Source of the DNA: CAYZAW01 sp964476505
Lineage (GTDB): Bacteria; Bacillota; Clostridia; Christensenellales; CAG-138
Direction: 5' to 3'
Assembly: GCA_964476505.1 (NCBI GenBank)
Contig: CAYZAW010000055.1
Span: 1 to 12,090 of the forward strand
Length of the DNA stretch: 12,090 nt
The position numbers and the translations under genes are program-made. Below the pieces are notes generated by a model. It was not told where the DNA came from and searched no databases. It saw nothing but the letters and a program-made list of their open reading frames with translations. Of this stretch, positions 5,907 through 12,090 are shown piece by piece (the stretch's first letter is position 1; each line of letters begins with the position of its first letter).

Positions 5907-6821
5907 ATGCGAATCATGATCGTGGGGGTTGGCGGCATCGGCGGGCTCATTGGCGGAAAGCTGATGGCAAATACGAACGCAGAGGTCACCCTCATCGCCC
6001 GAGGCGCGCATTTACAGGCCATTCGCGAGAAGGGCCTTACGTTGATAGATAATAACGAGGCGGTTTGCTGCCGCCCGGCATTGGCAACGGACAAGCCGGA
6101 GGAGGCCGCAGAGCAGGACGTGATATTCCTTGCCACCAAGGGTTACGGCTTGGCGGACGCGGTGCGCTCCATCGTGCCTGCGGTGGGAAACAATACGTAT
6201 ATCATTCCGCTGTTGAACGGCGTGGATACCTCCAAGCGCATCCGCCCCATCCTAAACAAGGGCGTTGTGTGCGACGGGCTGATCTACGTGTTTTCGCAGA
6301 TCGAAGAGCCCGGGGTCATCAAGCGGATCGGCTCGCTTTTGCAGGTGTACATGGGCCATAGCGACAATCATCCGGACGGGCGCTTAACGGAGCTAACGGC
6401 GCTGCTCACAAGCGCGGGGGTGCCCGCCTGCGTGCCGCAGAACATCCGGTACGAAATGTGGATGAAGTGGAGCATGATGTGCGCCAGCGCCCAAACTGCC
6501 GCATATTACCACAAAACCATAGGCGAAATGCGGGACAGCAACGAGGCCAGAGGCTTTTTTGCCGCCATCGTTTCCGAGGTGCTGGAGGTGGCGGAGAAAG
6601 AAGGCGTGGCGCTGCCGAAGGACTTATACAGGCAGCTGATGCAGCAGGTGAAAACCATGCCCTACGAAAGCACCCCGTCCATCATGCGTGATCTGGACGA
6701 GCCGGGCAAGCCCACGGAGCTGTTTTTGTTCGGCGGCGCATTGCATGATATGGCAGCGCAGTACGGCATCAGAACGCCCCATAACGATATGGTGCTGCAA
6801 AAATTCGGAGACCGGCTATGA
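5907..6821 (+). CDS. panE: 2-dehydropantoate 2-reductase family protein (PanE/ApbA-like)
   Basis: PanE reduces ketopantoate to pantoate with NADPH in coenzyme A synthesis. The 304-residue product starts with a Rossmann fingerprint (VGVGGIGGLIGG, 6-17) and keeps the family's PLLNGVD (Asn104), YEMWMKW with the expected catalytic Lys187, and TPSIMRDL...PTEL (Ser258, Glu271). At the K+4 position, where E. coli PanE has a substrate-site Asn in the KLAVNC segment, this protein has Met191 (KWSMMC). Pantoate production is therefore likely but not certain, and it may be a family member acting on another 2-oxo acid. The start at 5907 has GGAAAGGA eight bases upstream. An ATG at 5826 would add 27 residues translated from the promoter and leader. 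Its stop overlaps mrnC by ATGA. Confidence 0.75.
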   Translation: MRIMIVGVGGIGGLIGGKLMANTNAEVTLIARGAHLQAIREKGLTLIDNNEAVCCRPALATDKPEEAAEQDVIFLATKGYGLADAVRSIVPAVGNNTYIIPLLNGVDTSKRIRPILNKGVVCDGLIYVFSQIEEPGVIKRIGSLLQVYMGHSDNHPDGRLTELTALLTSAGVPACVPQNIRYEMWMKWSMMCASAQTAAYYHKTIGEMRDSNEARGFFAAIVSEVLEVAEKEGVALPKDLYRQLMQQVKTMPYESTPSIMRDLDEPGKPTELFLFGGALHDMAAQYGIRTPHNDMVLQKFGDRL

Positions 6822-7273
6822 GCGGTGTTGATGAGATCCGCCGCCTGTTCCCCGCCCTCCCGCCCCGGGACGCAAACCTTACCGCGCCCTTGGTGCTGGC
6901 ATACATCGGCGATACCGTGTACGACCTGTATGTGCGCACGCTTTTGGTGCACCAAAGCGATGCCACCGCGCACGGCTTTCATGTGATGGCGGCCAAGCTG
7001 GTGAACGCAGGCGCGCAGGCGGAGGCGTATTACCGGGTGGCGAACATGCTCACAGCCGAAGAGACCGCCGTGTATAAGCGGGGGCGAAACGCGCATATGG
7101 GCTCCATCCCCAAAAACGCGTCTATCGCGGAGTACCGGGCTGCCTCCGGGCTGGAGGCCGTACTGGGCTATCTGTTTCTTTCCGGGCAGGATGCACGCAT
7201 CAGCACGCTGATGCAGGAGATACTTACACCAACATTCACCGCTGTCAACAGCGGAAAGGAGAACGAATCATGA
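6818..7273 (+). CDS. mrnC: Mini-ribonuclease 3 (Mini-III)
   Basis: Mini-III is an RNase III catalytic domain without the dsRNA-binding domain; in Bacillus it trims 23S rRNA precursor ends. The 151-residue product shows LAYIGDTVYDLYVR with the catalytic Asp32, then KRGRNAHMGSIPKNASIAEYRAASGLEAVLGYLFL (split here as KRGRNAHMGSIPKNA and EYRAASGLEAVLGYLFL) with the catalytic Glu113. The start overlaps the panE stop (ATGA) with GGAG seven bases upstream, and the stop overlaps the cupin start in the same way. In Bacillus mrnC is followed by rlmB and sigH; here one extra gene, the cupin, lies between mrnC and rlmB. Confidence 0.93.
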   Translation: MSGVDEIRRLFPALPPRDANLTAPLVLAYIGDTVYDLYVRTLLVHQSDATAHGFHVMAAKLVNAGAQAEAYYRVANMLTAEETAVYKRGRNAHMGSIPKNASIAEYRAASGLEAVLGYLFLSGQDARISTLMQEILTPTFTAVNSGKENES

Positions 7274-7632
7274 TCTGCTTCAAAAAAGACACCAAGGGAG
7301 AACGCAAAACCAAGCTGGGCGGAACGGGCAAGGGCTACGCAACGGTGCGCCCGCTGCTAAGCGAGCTGCCGGGCAACCTCACGATGCTGTCCGAGGTAAC
7401 ACTGGAGCCGGGCGCCACCATCGGTATGCATACCCACACGGGGGACGGCGAGGTGTATATCTGCACGGAGGGCAGCCTCACCATTACGGATGACGACACC
7501 ACCTGCATTATCTCGGCAGGGGATACGCATTTGTGCAAGGAAGGACACCGGCACGGCGTGCTGAACCATACGGACAAGCCCGCCAGTATACTCGCCTTTA
7601 TCATTTACGCGGGCGACGAGGGGCAGATTTAA
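7270..7632 (+). CDS. Small single-domain cupin protein, function unknown
   Basis: The 120-residue product is a compact cupin. Motif 1 is seen as G52-x-HTH-x4-E61-x6-G68 (His54 and His56 as expected metal ligands), and motif 2 as G84-D85...H93-x-H95-G96-x2-N99. The remaining sequence (SLTITDDD, ISAGDTH) fits a beta-barrel. Such single-domain cupins include isomerases, dioxygenases and sugar- or metabolite-binding sensors, so no reaction is proposed. It is translationally coupled on both sides: its ATG overlaps the mrnC stop (AAGGAG eight bases upstream) and one base separates its stop from rlmB. The placement inside an RNA-processing operon is unexplained. Confidence 0.8.
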   Translation: MICFKKDTKGERKTKLGGTGKGYATVRPLLSELPGNLTMLSEVTLEPGATIGMHTHTGDGEVYICTEGSLTITDDDTTCIISAGDTHLCKEGHRHGVLNHTDKPASILAFIIYAGDEGQI

Positions 7633-7633
7633 T

Positions 7634-9079
7634 ATGGCTTATCAAAACGATCGAGGCGGCAGAGGCGGCTATCAGGGCGGTTCCCGGGGTACTTCCGGCG
7701 GGGAGCGCAGCGGCGGCAAAAGTACATTCAAGCGCGGCGACGATGCCGGACGCGGCTCTTACGGGAAACCGGCTGACCGTACGGCGAATGCCCGTGGCGG
7801 ATATCCGGGAAACCGGGCGAAGGATGGCGAAGCGCCAAAACAGGGCGGGTATCGCGGCAACTCGTATAACCGCAGCGACGGTGAAGCGCCAAGGCAGGGC
7901 GGCTATCGCGGAAATTCCTATAACCGCAGCGACGGCGAAGCGCCCCGGCAGGGCGGCTATCGCGGCAACTCGTATAACCGCAGCGACGGCGAAGCGCCCC
8001 GGCAGGGCGGGTATCGCGGCAACTCGTATAACCGCAGCGACGGTGAAGCGCCAAGGCAGGGCGGCTATCGCGGAAACTCGTATAACCGCAGCGAGGGCGA
8101 AGCGCCCCGGCAGGGCGGCTATCGCGGGAAACCGGCTGACCGTACGGCGAATGCCCATGACGATTCCGATGCGCGCCGGGCGAGGTATGCCGAAAAACGC
8201 TGGCAAAACGATAACGAGAAGCCCGCTTACAAGCGCGACGACCGTTCTGCAAAGCCGCAGTACGAAGCGCCGGTAAACGAGCGTGCACCCTACGATAAAC
8301 GTACGGACGAAGCGGTTCCCGAGGAGCCGTGGTTCCTGATGGGACGAAACGCCGTACGCGAGGCGGTAAAGGCCGGGCGCAGCATCGACCGCATATTGGT
8401 CACCGAGGAGCAGGACGGTTCTCTTGGAGAGATCGTGCGCATGGCGCGGGACAGGCAGCTTATCATCCGCACGGTAGACCGGAAAAAGCTGGACGAAATG
8501 ACCCTCCCCTTCGGGCACAACGGCAGGCCCGGCAACCATCAGGGTATCATTGCATTGGTGCCGGAGGTGGAGTATTGCAGCGTAACGGACGTCTTAAACG
8601 CCGCCAAGGAAAAGGGCGAAGCGCCTTTTGTGGTGTTGTTGGATGAGATACTCGATCCGCACAATCTGGGCTCCATCATCCGAAGCGCCTGCTGTGCGGG
8701 TGCGCACGGGGTTGTCATCAGCAAGCGGCGGGCGGCCTCTGTTACCGCAGCCGTTGCCAAGGCCAGCGCCGGAGCCATCAATTATATGAAGATCGCCAAG
8801 GTAGCCAACCTTTCCACCGCCATCCAGACCCTAAAGGACGCGGGCTTATGGATCTCCGGGGCCGTGATGGACGGTACGCCCATGACTGCCGTGGATCTGA
8901 CCGGGCCTATGGCGATCGTGATCGGCAGCGAGGGCGAGGGCTTGGGCAAGCTCATTCAGAAGAATTGCGATCATTTGGTATCCATTCCTATGAAGGGGCC
9001 TATGGATTCCCTCAACGCCGCCGTAGCGGCAGCCGTACTCCTGTTTGAGAAGAACCGGCAGGATGCGTTGAAAGGATAA
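7634..9079 (+). CDS. rlmB: RlmB/TrmH-family 23S rRNA 2'-O-methyltransferase with long disordered repeat N-terminus
   Basis: The C-terminal 249 residues (from about 233) are a complete SpoU/SPOUT methyltransferase of normal RlmB size. They consist of an L30e-like substrate domain starting LMGRNAVREAV, then motif 1 LDPHNLGSIIRSA (Asn344), motif 2 VIGSEGEGLG (429-438) and motif 3 SIPMKGPMDSLNAAVAAAVL (450-469), which form the knotted S-adenosylmethionine site. RlmB methylates G2251 (E. coli numbering) in the 23S rRNA peptidyl-transferase P loop. Residues 1-232 are an extra low-complexity region rich in Gly, Arg, Asn, Tyr and Ser, with RGG/RGGY words near the start, five copies of an 18-residue repeat plus a partial sixth (65-165), and a charged Lys/Arg/Asp/Glu linker. 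This resembles RNA-binding disordered tails. GAGG lies upstream and the start is one base after the cupin stop. The rRNA target is assigned by family only. Confidence 0.88.
   Translation: MAYQNDRGGRGGYQGGSRGTSGGERSGGKSTFKRGDDAGRGSYGKPADRTANARGGYPGNRAKDGEAPKQGGYRGNSYNRSDGEAPRQGGYRGNSYNRSDGEAPRQGGYRGNSYNRSDGEAPRQGGYRGNSYNRSDGEAPRQGGYRGNSYNRSEGEAPRQGGYRGKPADRTANAHDDSDARRARYAEKRWQNDNEKPAYKRDDRSAKPQYEAPVNERAPYDKRTDEAVPEEPWFLMGRNAVREAVKAGRSIDRILVTEEQDGSLGEIVRMARDRQLIIRTVDRKKLDEMTLPFGHNGRPGNHQGIIALVPEVEYCSVTDVLNAAKEKGEAPFVVLLDEILDPHNLGSIIRSACCAGAHGVVISKRRAASVTAAVAKASAGAINYMKIAKVANLSTAIQTLKDAGLWISGAVMDGTPMTAVDLTGPMAIVIGSEGEGLGKLIQKNCDHLVSIPMKGPMDSLNAAVAAAVLLFEKNRQDALKG
7763..8156 (+). repeat. 31-bp direct repeat flanking the rlmB tandem array
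   Basis: An identical 31-base sequence lies at 7763-7793 and 8126-8156, beginning GGGAAACCGGCTGACC and encoding GKPADRTANA both times, one copy on each side of the 54-bp repeat array. The right copy begins inside the partial sixth unit. This suggests the region grew by duplication or recombination between short homologies. Confidence 0.85.
7826..8128 (+). repeat. 54-bp tandem repeats inside rlmB (5 full units plus a partial)
   Basis: Units begin at 7826, 7880, 7934, 7988 and 8042, each exactly 54 bases, with a partial unit from 8096. Each encodes the motif GEAPRQGGYRGNSYNRSD, with small changes (K for R in unit 1, E for D at the end of unit 5). Synonymous differences pair unit 1 with 4 (GGGTAT for Gly-Tyr), 2 with 5 (GGTGAAGCGCCAAGG) and 3 with 6 (GGCGAAGCGCCCCGG plus GGCTAT). 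This points to duplication of a 162-bp three-unit block. Confidence 0.93.
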
Positions 9080-9092
9080 CGGCAGAGCTTAT

Positions 9093-9740
9093 ATGCAGTA
9101 TTTTACCGACCCGGCATACGCCCCATATGAAAACGATACGGACGAGGCGCTTATTAAAAAAATCAAGGCGGGCGACAAGCTTGCCGAGGATATCATGTAC
9201 GAGAAGTACAAGCCCTTCGTAAAAGCCAAAACCCGTATCTATTTTTTGGCGGGCGCGGATCGGGAGGACTTGGTGCAGGAGGGCATGCTGGGGCTGTACA
9301 AGGCCGTGCGGGATTATGACGGGCTCCGGGAGGAAAAAAGCGCGTTTCGCTCCTTTGCGGAGCTGTGCATCCGGCGGCAGGTCATTACCGCCATCAAGGC
9401 TGCTACCCGTAAAAAGCATGCGCCATTAAACACGTATGTGTCCTTGAACAAGCCCGCCGGTACGGATGAAACCAGCCGTGCGCTGTCGGACGTGCTGTCT
9501 GCCGCGCATATTTCCGATCCCGAGGAGGCGCTTATCAGCCGCGAGTCCTACGAGGCGCTTCGTGCCGAGCTGGCAGGCACCCTCTCCGAGTTGGAGCGTA
9601 AAACCCTCATGCTCTATTTGGACGGTTTGTCTTATGTTGAGATCGGCGCGGCGCTCGGGCGGCCTGCAAAAACCATCGACAACGCCCTGCAGCGCATCAA
9701 GAAAAAACTCTTGAAGCTGCTGCCCGGTTCGGAAGGATAA
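9093..9740 (+). CDS. sigH: RNA polymerase sigma factor SigH (sigma-30/Spo0H)
   Basis: SigH directs RNA polymerase to post-exponential and early sporulation genes in Bacillus and Clostridia. The 215-residue product aligns along nearly its whole length with my memory of Bacillus SigH. Region 2.1-2.2 is YKPFVKAKTRIYFLAGADRE (39-58) followed by DLVQEGMLGLYKAVRDYD (59-76). Region 2.3-2.4 is FRSFAELCIRRQVITAIK...KHAPLNTYVSL (85-118). Region 4 is LSELERKTLMLYLDGLSYVE followed by the helix-turn-helix segment RPAKTIDNALQRIKKKL (165-206). Length is normal (Bacillus 218). It starts 13 bases after rlmB with only a weak GGCAGAG as ribosome binding site; a better AAAGGA lies too far upstream inside the rlmB end, so low or coupled translation is possible. 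The yacP-like gene found between rlmB and sigH in Bacillus is absent. The tail element follows its stop. Confidence 0.95.
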   Translation: MQYFTDPAYAPYENDTDEALIKKIKAGDKLAEDIMYEKYKPFVKAKTRIYFLAGADREDLVQEGMLGLYKAVRDYDGLREEKSAFRSFAELCIRRQVITAIKAATRKKHAPLNTYVSLNKPAGTDETSRALSDVLSAAHISDPEEALISRESYEALRAELAGTLSELERKTLMLYLDGLSYVEIGAALGRPAKTIDNALQRIKKKLLKLLPGSEG

Positions 9741-9743
9741 CGT

Positions 9744-9819
9744 GCCTCCGGCGGGTACGGCCTCCGGCGGCTTAGGGTATTTTTGTAAAAATACCCTAAG
9801 AACCCAAAAACTTTAAAAT
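9744..9819 (+). terminator. sigH 3' tail element: GC block, long hairpin, AT tail
   Basis: GGGTACGGCCTCCGGCGG (9753-9770) is identical to the block after tsaD. It is followed by a perfect hairpin with 14-bp arms (CTTAGGGTATTTTT at 9771-9784, complement at 9787-9800) around GT, then AACCCAAAAACTTTAAAAT (9801-9819). The middle of the stem differs from the tsaD copy but remains fully paired. GCCTCCGGCGG is also duplicated just upstream (9744-9754). It is a likely end signal of the sigH transcript, with the same doubt about the missing terminal uridine run. Confidence 0.6.
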
Positions 9820-9838
9820 ATTATTATTTCCCCTTCCC

Positions 9839-9936
9839 CCGCCGGATATTTCCGGCGGTAAACGGGGTCTGGGGACAATGTCCCCAGCGGGGTTTGGGGC
9901 GGAGCCCCATGAAAATGGGGTTGGGGCGGAGCCCCA
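9839..9936. repeat. Palindrome cluster in the radC leader
   Basis: No gene is seen in 9741-9950. Three kinds of palindrome follow each other: CCGCCGGA/TCCGGCGG (9839-9846 and 9851-9858), CTGGGGACA/TGTCCCCAG (9869-9877 and 9879-9887, one-base loop) and TGGGGCGGAGCCCCA twice (9895-9909 and 9922-9936). The last copy ends 14 bases before the radC ATG. The same 15-base palindrome lies before lit on the other strand. Confidence 0.7.
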
Positions 9937-9950
9937 AGAAAGGCTTACGA

Positions 9951-10727
9951 ATGGCGCACGAAGGGCACAGGGCAAGGCTGCGGGAGCGGTATCGGGAAAG
10001 CGGCATCAGCGGGCTTTTAGATCACGAAGCCTTAGAGCTGTTGTTAACGTATGCCATTCCCCGGCGCGACACCAAGCCCATGGCGCATGCGCTTTTAGAC
10101 CGGTTCGGCACATTACAGGGGGTCATGCAGGCAAGGCCGGAGGAGCTGTGCCGGGTTGCGGGCGTGGGAGATGCGGCGGCGCTGCTGCTTAGGCTCACCG
10201 GAGAGCTAAACGGCAGGATCGCCTTGCAGGAGCAAAACAAAAAGCATAAACCGCAGTTAAAAACGGCGCTGGACGCTGCGCGGTATGCATCCGCGCTGAT
10301 GGCGGGCGAGCGGTACGAATGCGTGTATGTGATCTCGCTGGACGTAAACCGGCGGGTACTGCACGCCACACGCATCCATGGCGGCAGCCTCACGGAAACG
10401 CCCATTTACCCCAGAACCGTGGTGGAAGAAGCGCTGTTGCAGCGCGCGCATGCGGCGCTTTTAGTGCACAACCATCCAAGCGGCGACCCTTTGCCCTCCG
10501 GGAACGACGTGTCCGTTACGGAGTCGGTGGGAAGAGCGCTTGCGGCGGTGGAGATACAGTTGTTCGACCATATCATCACAGGCGACGGCTGCTGTTACAG
10601 CCTGAACCGGGGAATCACCATAGATATCCACGCGCAGTCGCCGGTATTCGAAGGGGCGCGCGCGAAGCTATACCCGCCGGAGGAGCTGCCTGCGGCGGCG
10701 GAGATGGAGCATAAGGGGGAGGAATGA
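9951..10727 (+). CDS. radC: RadC family JAB/MPN+ domain protein
   Basis: The 258-residue product has an N-terminal helix-hairpin-helix-like part (LDHEALELLLTYAIPRRDTK, and CRVAGVGDAAALLL at about 67-80) and a JAB/MPN+ domain with the metal-site motif VHNHPSGDPLPSGND (His173, His175, Asp186) and an upstream glutamate (Glu159/160). Despite the name, the DNA-repair role of RadC proteins was withdrawn for E. coli and the cellular function is unclear; the motif predicts a metal-dependent hydrolase fold. About 30 residues extend past the usual C-terminus. I chose the ATG at 9951 (AGAAAGG seven bases upstream). The earlier in-frame ATG at 9894 would translate the palindrome repeats. It is followed closely by the phosphoglucomutase gene. 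Confidence 0.88.
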   Translation: MAHEGHRARLRERYRESGISGLLDHEALELLLTYAIPRRDTKPMAHALLDRFGTLQGVMQARPEELCRVAGVGDAAALLLRLTGELNGRIALQEQNKKHKPQLKTALDAARYASALMAGERYECVYVISLDVNRRVLHATRIHGGSLTETPIYPRTVVEEALLQRAHAALLVHNHPSGDPLPSGNDVSVTESVGRALAAVEIQLFDHIITGDGCCYSLNRGITIDIHAQSPVFEGARAKLYPPEELPAAAEMEHKGEE

Positions 10728-10729
10728 AC

Positions 10730-12090
10730 ATGGAGTATCAAGCGCGTTATGCACAATGGAAGGCGGAACCGTCCTTAACGGAGGCGGAGCGGGCGGAGTT
10801 GAACGCTCTTGCCGGGGACGAAAAGGAATTGGAAGACCGCTTTTATAGGGACTTGGAGTTTGGCACGGCGGGGCTAAGAGGCATACTGGGCATGGGCAGC
10901 AACCGCATGAACGCATATGTGGTGCGGCGGGCAACGCTGGGGCTTTGTAAATACCTCTTGGCGATACCCGGCGCAAAGGAACGCGGCGTTGCGATCGCGT
11001 ATGATTCCCGGCAGTTTTCTCGCGAATTTGCAAAAGAAACGGCGCTGACGCTTGCCGCAAGCGGCATCCGCGCGTATTTGTTCGAAAGCCTGCGGGCGGT
11101 ACCGCAGCTGTCGTTTACATTGCAGCACCTACACTGCATCGCGGGGGTAGTGATCACCGCTAGCCATAACCCGCCCGCATATAACGGGTACAAGGTGTAC
11201 TGGGAGCACGGCGGGCAGATTGGCCCCAAGCAGGCGGAAGCGGTGATGGCCGAGATCGAGCGCGTCAGCGACTTTGCAGCCGTACCCATGCAGGAAGAAG
11301 CGGCGCTTGCAAGCGGGCTTTTAACGATGATCGGCGCGGACTGCGACGAAGCGTATTATCAGGCGACAGCGTCGCTCATTACCGATGCCGGCTGGCTACA
11401 AGCGCATGGCGGAGAATTAAAGCTGGTATACACACCGCTGCACGGCGCGGGGAATATCCCCGTGCGCACGCTGTTAAACCGCATTGGTGTTAAACAGGTG
11501 TTCGTGGTGCCGGAGCAAGAGCAGCCGGATGGCAGCTTCCCAACGGTGACCGCGCCCAACCCGGAGGACCCCAATGCGTTTACGCTGGCGATCAAGCTGG
11601 CAAACAACGTTGGCGCGGATACCATATTCGCTACCGACCCGGATTCGGACAGGCTTGGCGTGGCGGTTCGCGGCAAGGACGGTAACTTTATCGTGCTGAC
11701 CGGCAACCAGATCGGCTGCCTGCTGTTGGAGCATATCCTGTCGTCTAAAAAGACGGCGGGCACATTGCCGAAGAACGGCGTGGCGGTAAAATCCATCGTA
11801 TCCACCACCATGGCGGAGGCGATGGCGGCGGCCTACGGCGTTGCCTGCGAAAGCGTGCCAACGGGCTTCCGGTTCATTTCCGAGATCATTGACCGCGCGG
11901 CAAAAACAAGGGAGCAGACGTTCCTGTTCGGCTTTGAGGAAAGCTACGGCTTTTTAGCGGGCGGTTATTCGCGTGACAAGGACGCGATCTGCGCCGCCAT
12001 TTTAACGGCGGAGCTGTGCATTCGCTATCATGCCCGGGGCATGACCTTGTACGACGGCTTGCAGGAGTTGTATCAAAAATACGGGTTCTA
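10730..12090 (+). CDS. pgcA: Phosphoglucomutase/phosphomannomutase, PgcA-type (3' end beyond the window)
   Basis: This alpha-D-phosphohexomutase interconverts glucose-1-phosphate and glucose-6-phosphate through a phosphoserine. The 453 codons present cover domains 1-3 and the start of domain 4: FGTAGLRGILGMGSNRMN near the start, the catalytic loop ITASHNPPAYNGYKVY (Ser145), the metal-binding loop DPDSDRLGVA (303-312), the sugar-binding GFEESYGFLAGGY (from 401) and VPTGFRFI before it. Family members of this kind have about 560-590 residues, so roughly the last fifth is missing. The start at 10730 has GGGGGAGG seven bases upstream; the ATG at 10724 overlaps the radC stop but would place the ribosome binding site too close. 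Together with glgP it would feed glycogen-derived glucose into glycolysis. pgcA is the symbol for the Bacillus homologue; preference for glucose over mannose phosphate is inferred. Confidence 0.88.
   Translation, partial: MEYQARYAQWKAEPSLTEAERAELNALAGDEKELEDRFYRDLEFGTAGLRGILGMGSNRMNAYVVRRATLGLCKYLLAIPGAKERGVAIAYDSRQFSREFAKETALTLAASGIRAYLFESLRAVPQLSFTLQHLHCIAGVVITASHNPPAYNGYKVYWEHGGQIGPKQAEAVMAEIERVSDFAAVPMQEEAALASGLLTMIGADCDEAYYQATASLITDAGWLQAHGGELKLVYTPLHGAGNIPVRTLLNRIGVKQVFVVPEQEQPDGSFPTVTAPNPEDPNAFTLAIKLANNVGADTIFATDPDSDRLGVAVRGKDGNFIVLTGNQIGCLLLEHILSSKKTAGTLPKNGVAVKSIVSTTMAEAMAAAYGVACESVPTGFRFISEIIDRAAKTREQTFLFGFEESYGFLAGGYSRDKDAICAAILTAELCIRYHARGMTLYDGLQELYQKYGF

Noticed and set aside
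7826..8128. CRISPR array
   Set aside because: The units are 54 bases, directly adjacent with no unique spacers, and stay in frame within rlmB.
7601..8539. Long minus-strand frame (312 codons) opposite rlmB with a repetitive hydrophobic product, and similar shadow frames in the same area
   Set aside because: The repeats come from the 54-bp units of rlmB read in another frame; rlmB has a complete family domain and proper spacing from its neighbours, while these frames have no family motif.
9894..9950. Longer radC start adding 19 residues
   Set aside because: It would translate the GGGGCGGAGCCCC palindromes, and a good AGAAAGG precedes the ATG at 9951.
9741..9950. A riboswitch or T-box before radC
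   Set aside because: The structures are separate simple palindromes with no conserved riboswitch core or T-box sequence.

Overview
This 12,090-base window looks like chromosomal DNA of a GC-rich, endospore-forming member of the Clostridia (Firmicutes). A Ruminococcaceae/Oscillospirales-type organism is my inference. The evidence is a CwlD-type spore-cortex amidase, a close homologue of the sporulation sigma factor SigH (Spo0H), a Mini-III RNase (MrnC) and an MrnC-RlmB-SigH gene order related to the Bacillus mrnC-rlmB-yacP-sigH block. Strong AGGAGG-type ribosome binding sites and ATGA/GTGA stop-start overlaps fit the same group. No phage, transposase gene, CRISPR array, tRNA or rRNA was found.

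Layout. On the minus strand, reading leftward from about 4.6 kb, are glycogen phosphorylase (2168-4510), a Lit-type lipoprotein intramolecular transacylase (1185-1898) and the tRNA t6A enzyme TsaD (118-1188). The last two overlap by a GTGA. On the plus strand, reading rightward from 5.1 kb, are cwlD (5128-5829), a ketopantoate-reductase-like gene (5907-6821), mrnC (6818-7273), a small cupin (7270-7632), rlmB (7634-9079) and sigH (9093-9740), all tightly packed. After a hairpin-rich gap come radC (9951-10727) and a phosphoglucomutase of the PgcA type (10730 to beyond the window end). The two strand blocks diverge from a 617-base, AT-richer intergenic region (4511-5127). That region holds a good extended -10 promoter for glgP and a tandem cluster of three perfect TGTGGATAA DnaA boxes plus one near-perfect box, flanked by repeated GCATATGC palindromes.

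Most notable points: (1) the DnaA-box cluster at the exact strand switch, upstream of an operon that carries cwlD and sigH, with no dnaA or dnaN in view; (2) an rlmB whose first 232 residues are a disordered Gly/Arg/Asn/Tyr-rich extension containing an 18-residue (54-bp) tandem repeat that seems to have grown by duplication of a three-unit block; (3) a dispersed element with identical flanks and a covarying hairpin placed just after both tsaD and sigH; (4) a shared palindrome plus GAAAGGC block that supplies the translation start region of both lit and radC.

How the genes fit together. GlgP releases glucose-1-phosphate from glycogen and the PgcA-type mutase would convert it to glucose-6-phosphate, although the two genes are about 6 kb apart on opposite strands. 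TsaD, MrnC and RlmB act on the translation machinery (tRNA t6A37, 23S rRNA maturation, 23S rRNA 2'-O-methylation). SigH and CwlD belong to sporulation, at initiation and cortex maturation respectively. Function calls rest on motifs read by eye; no database search was run.
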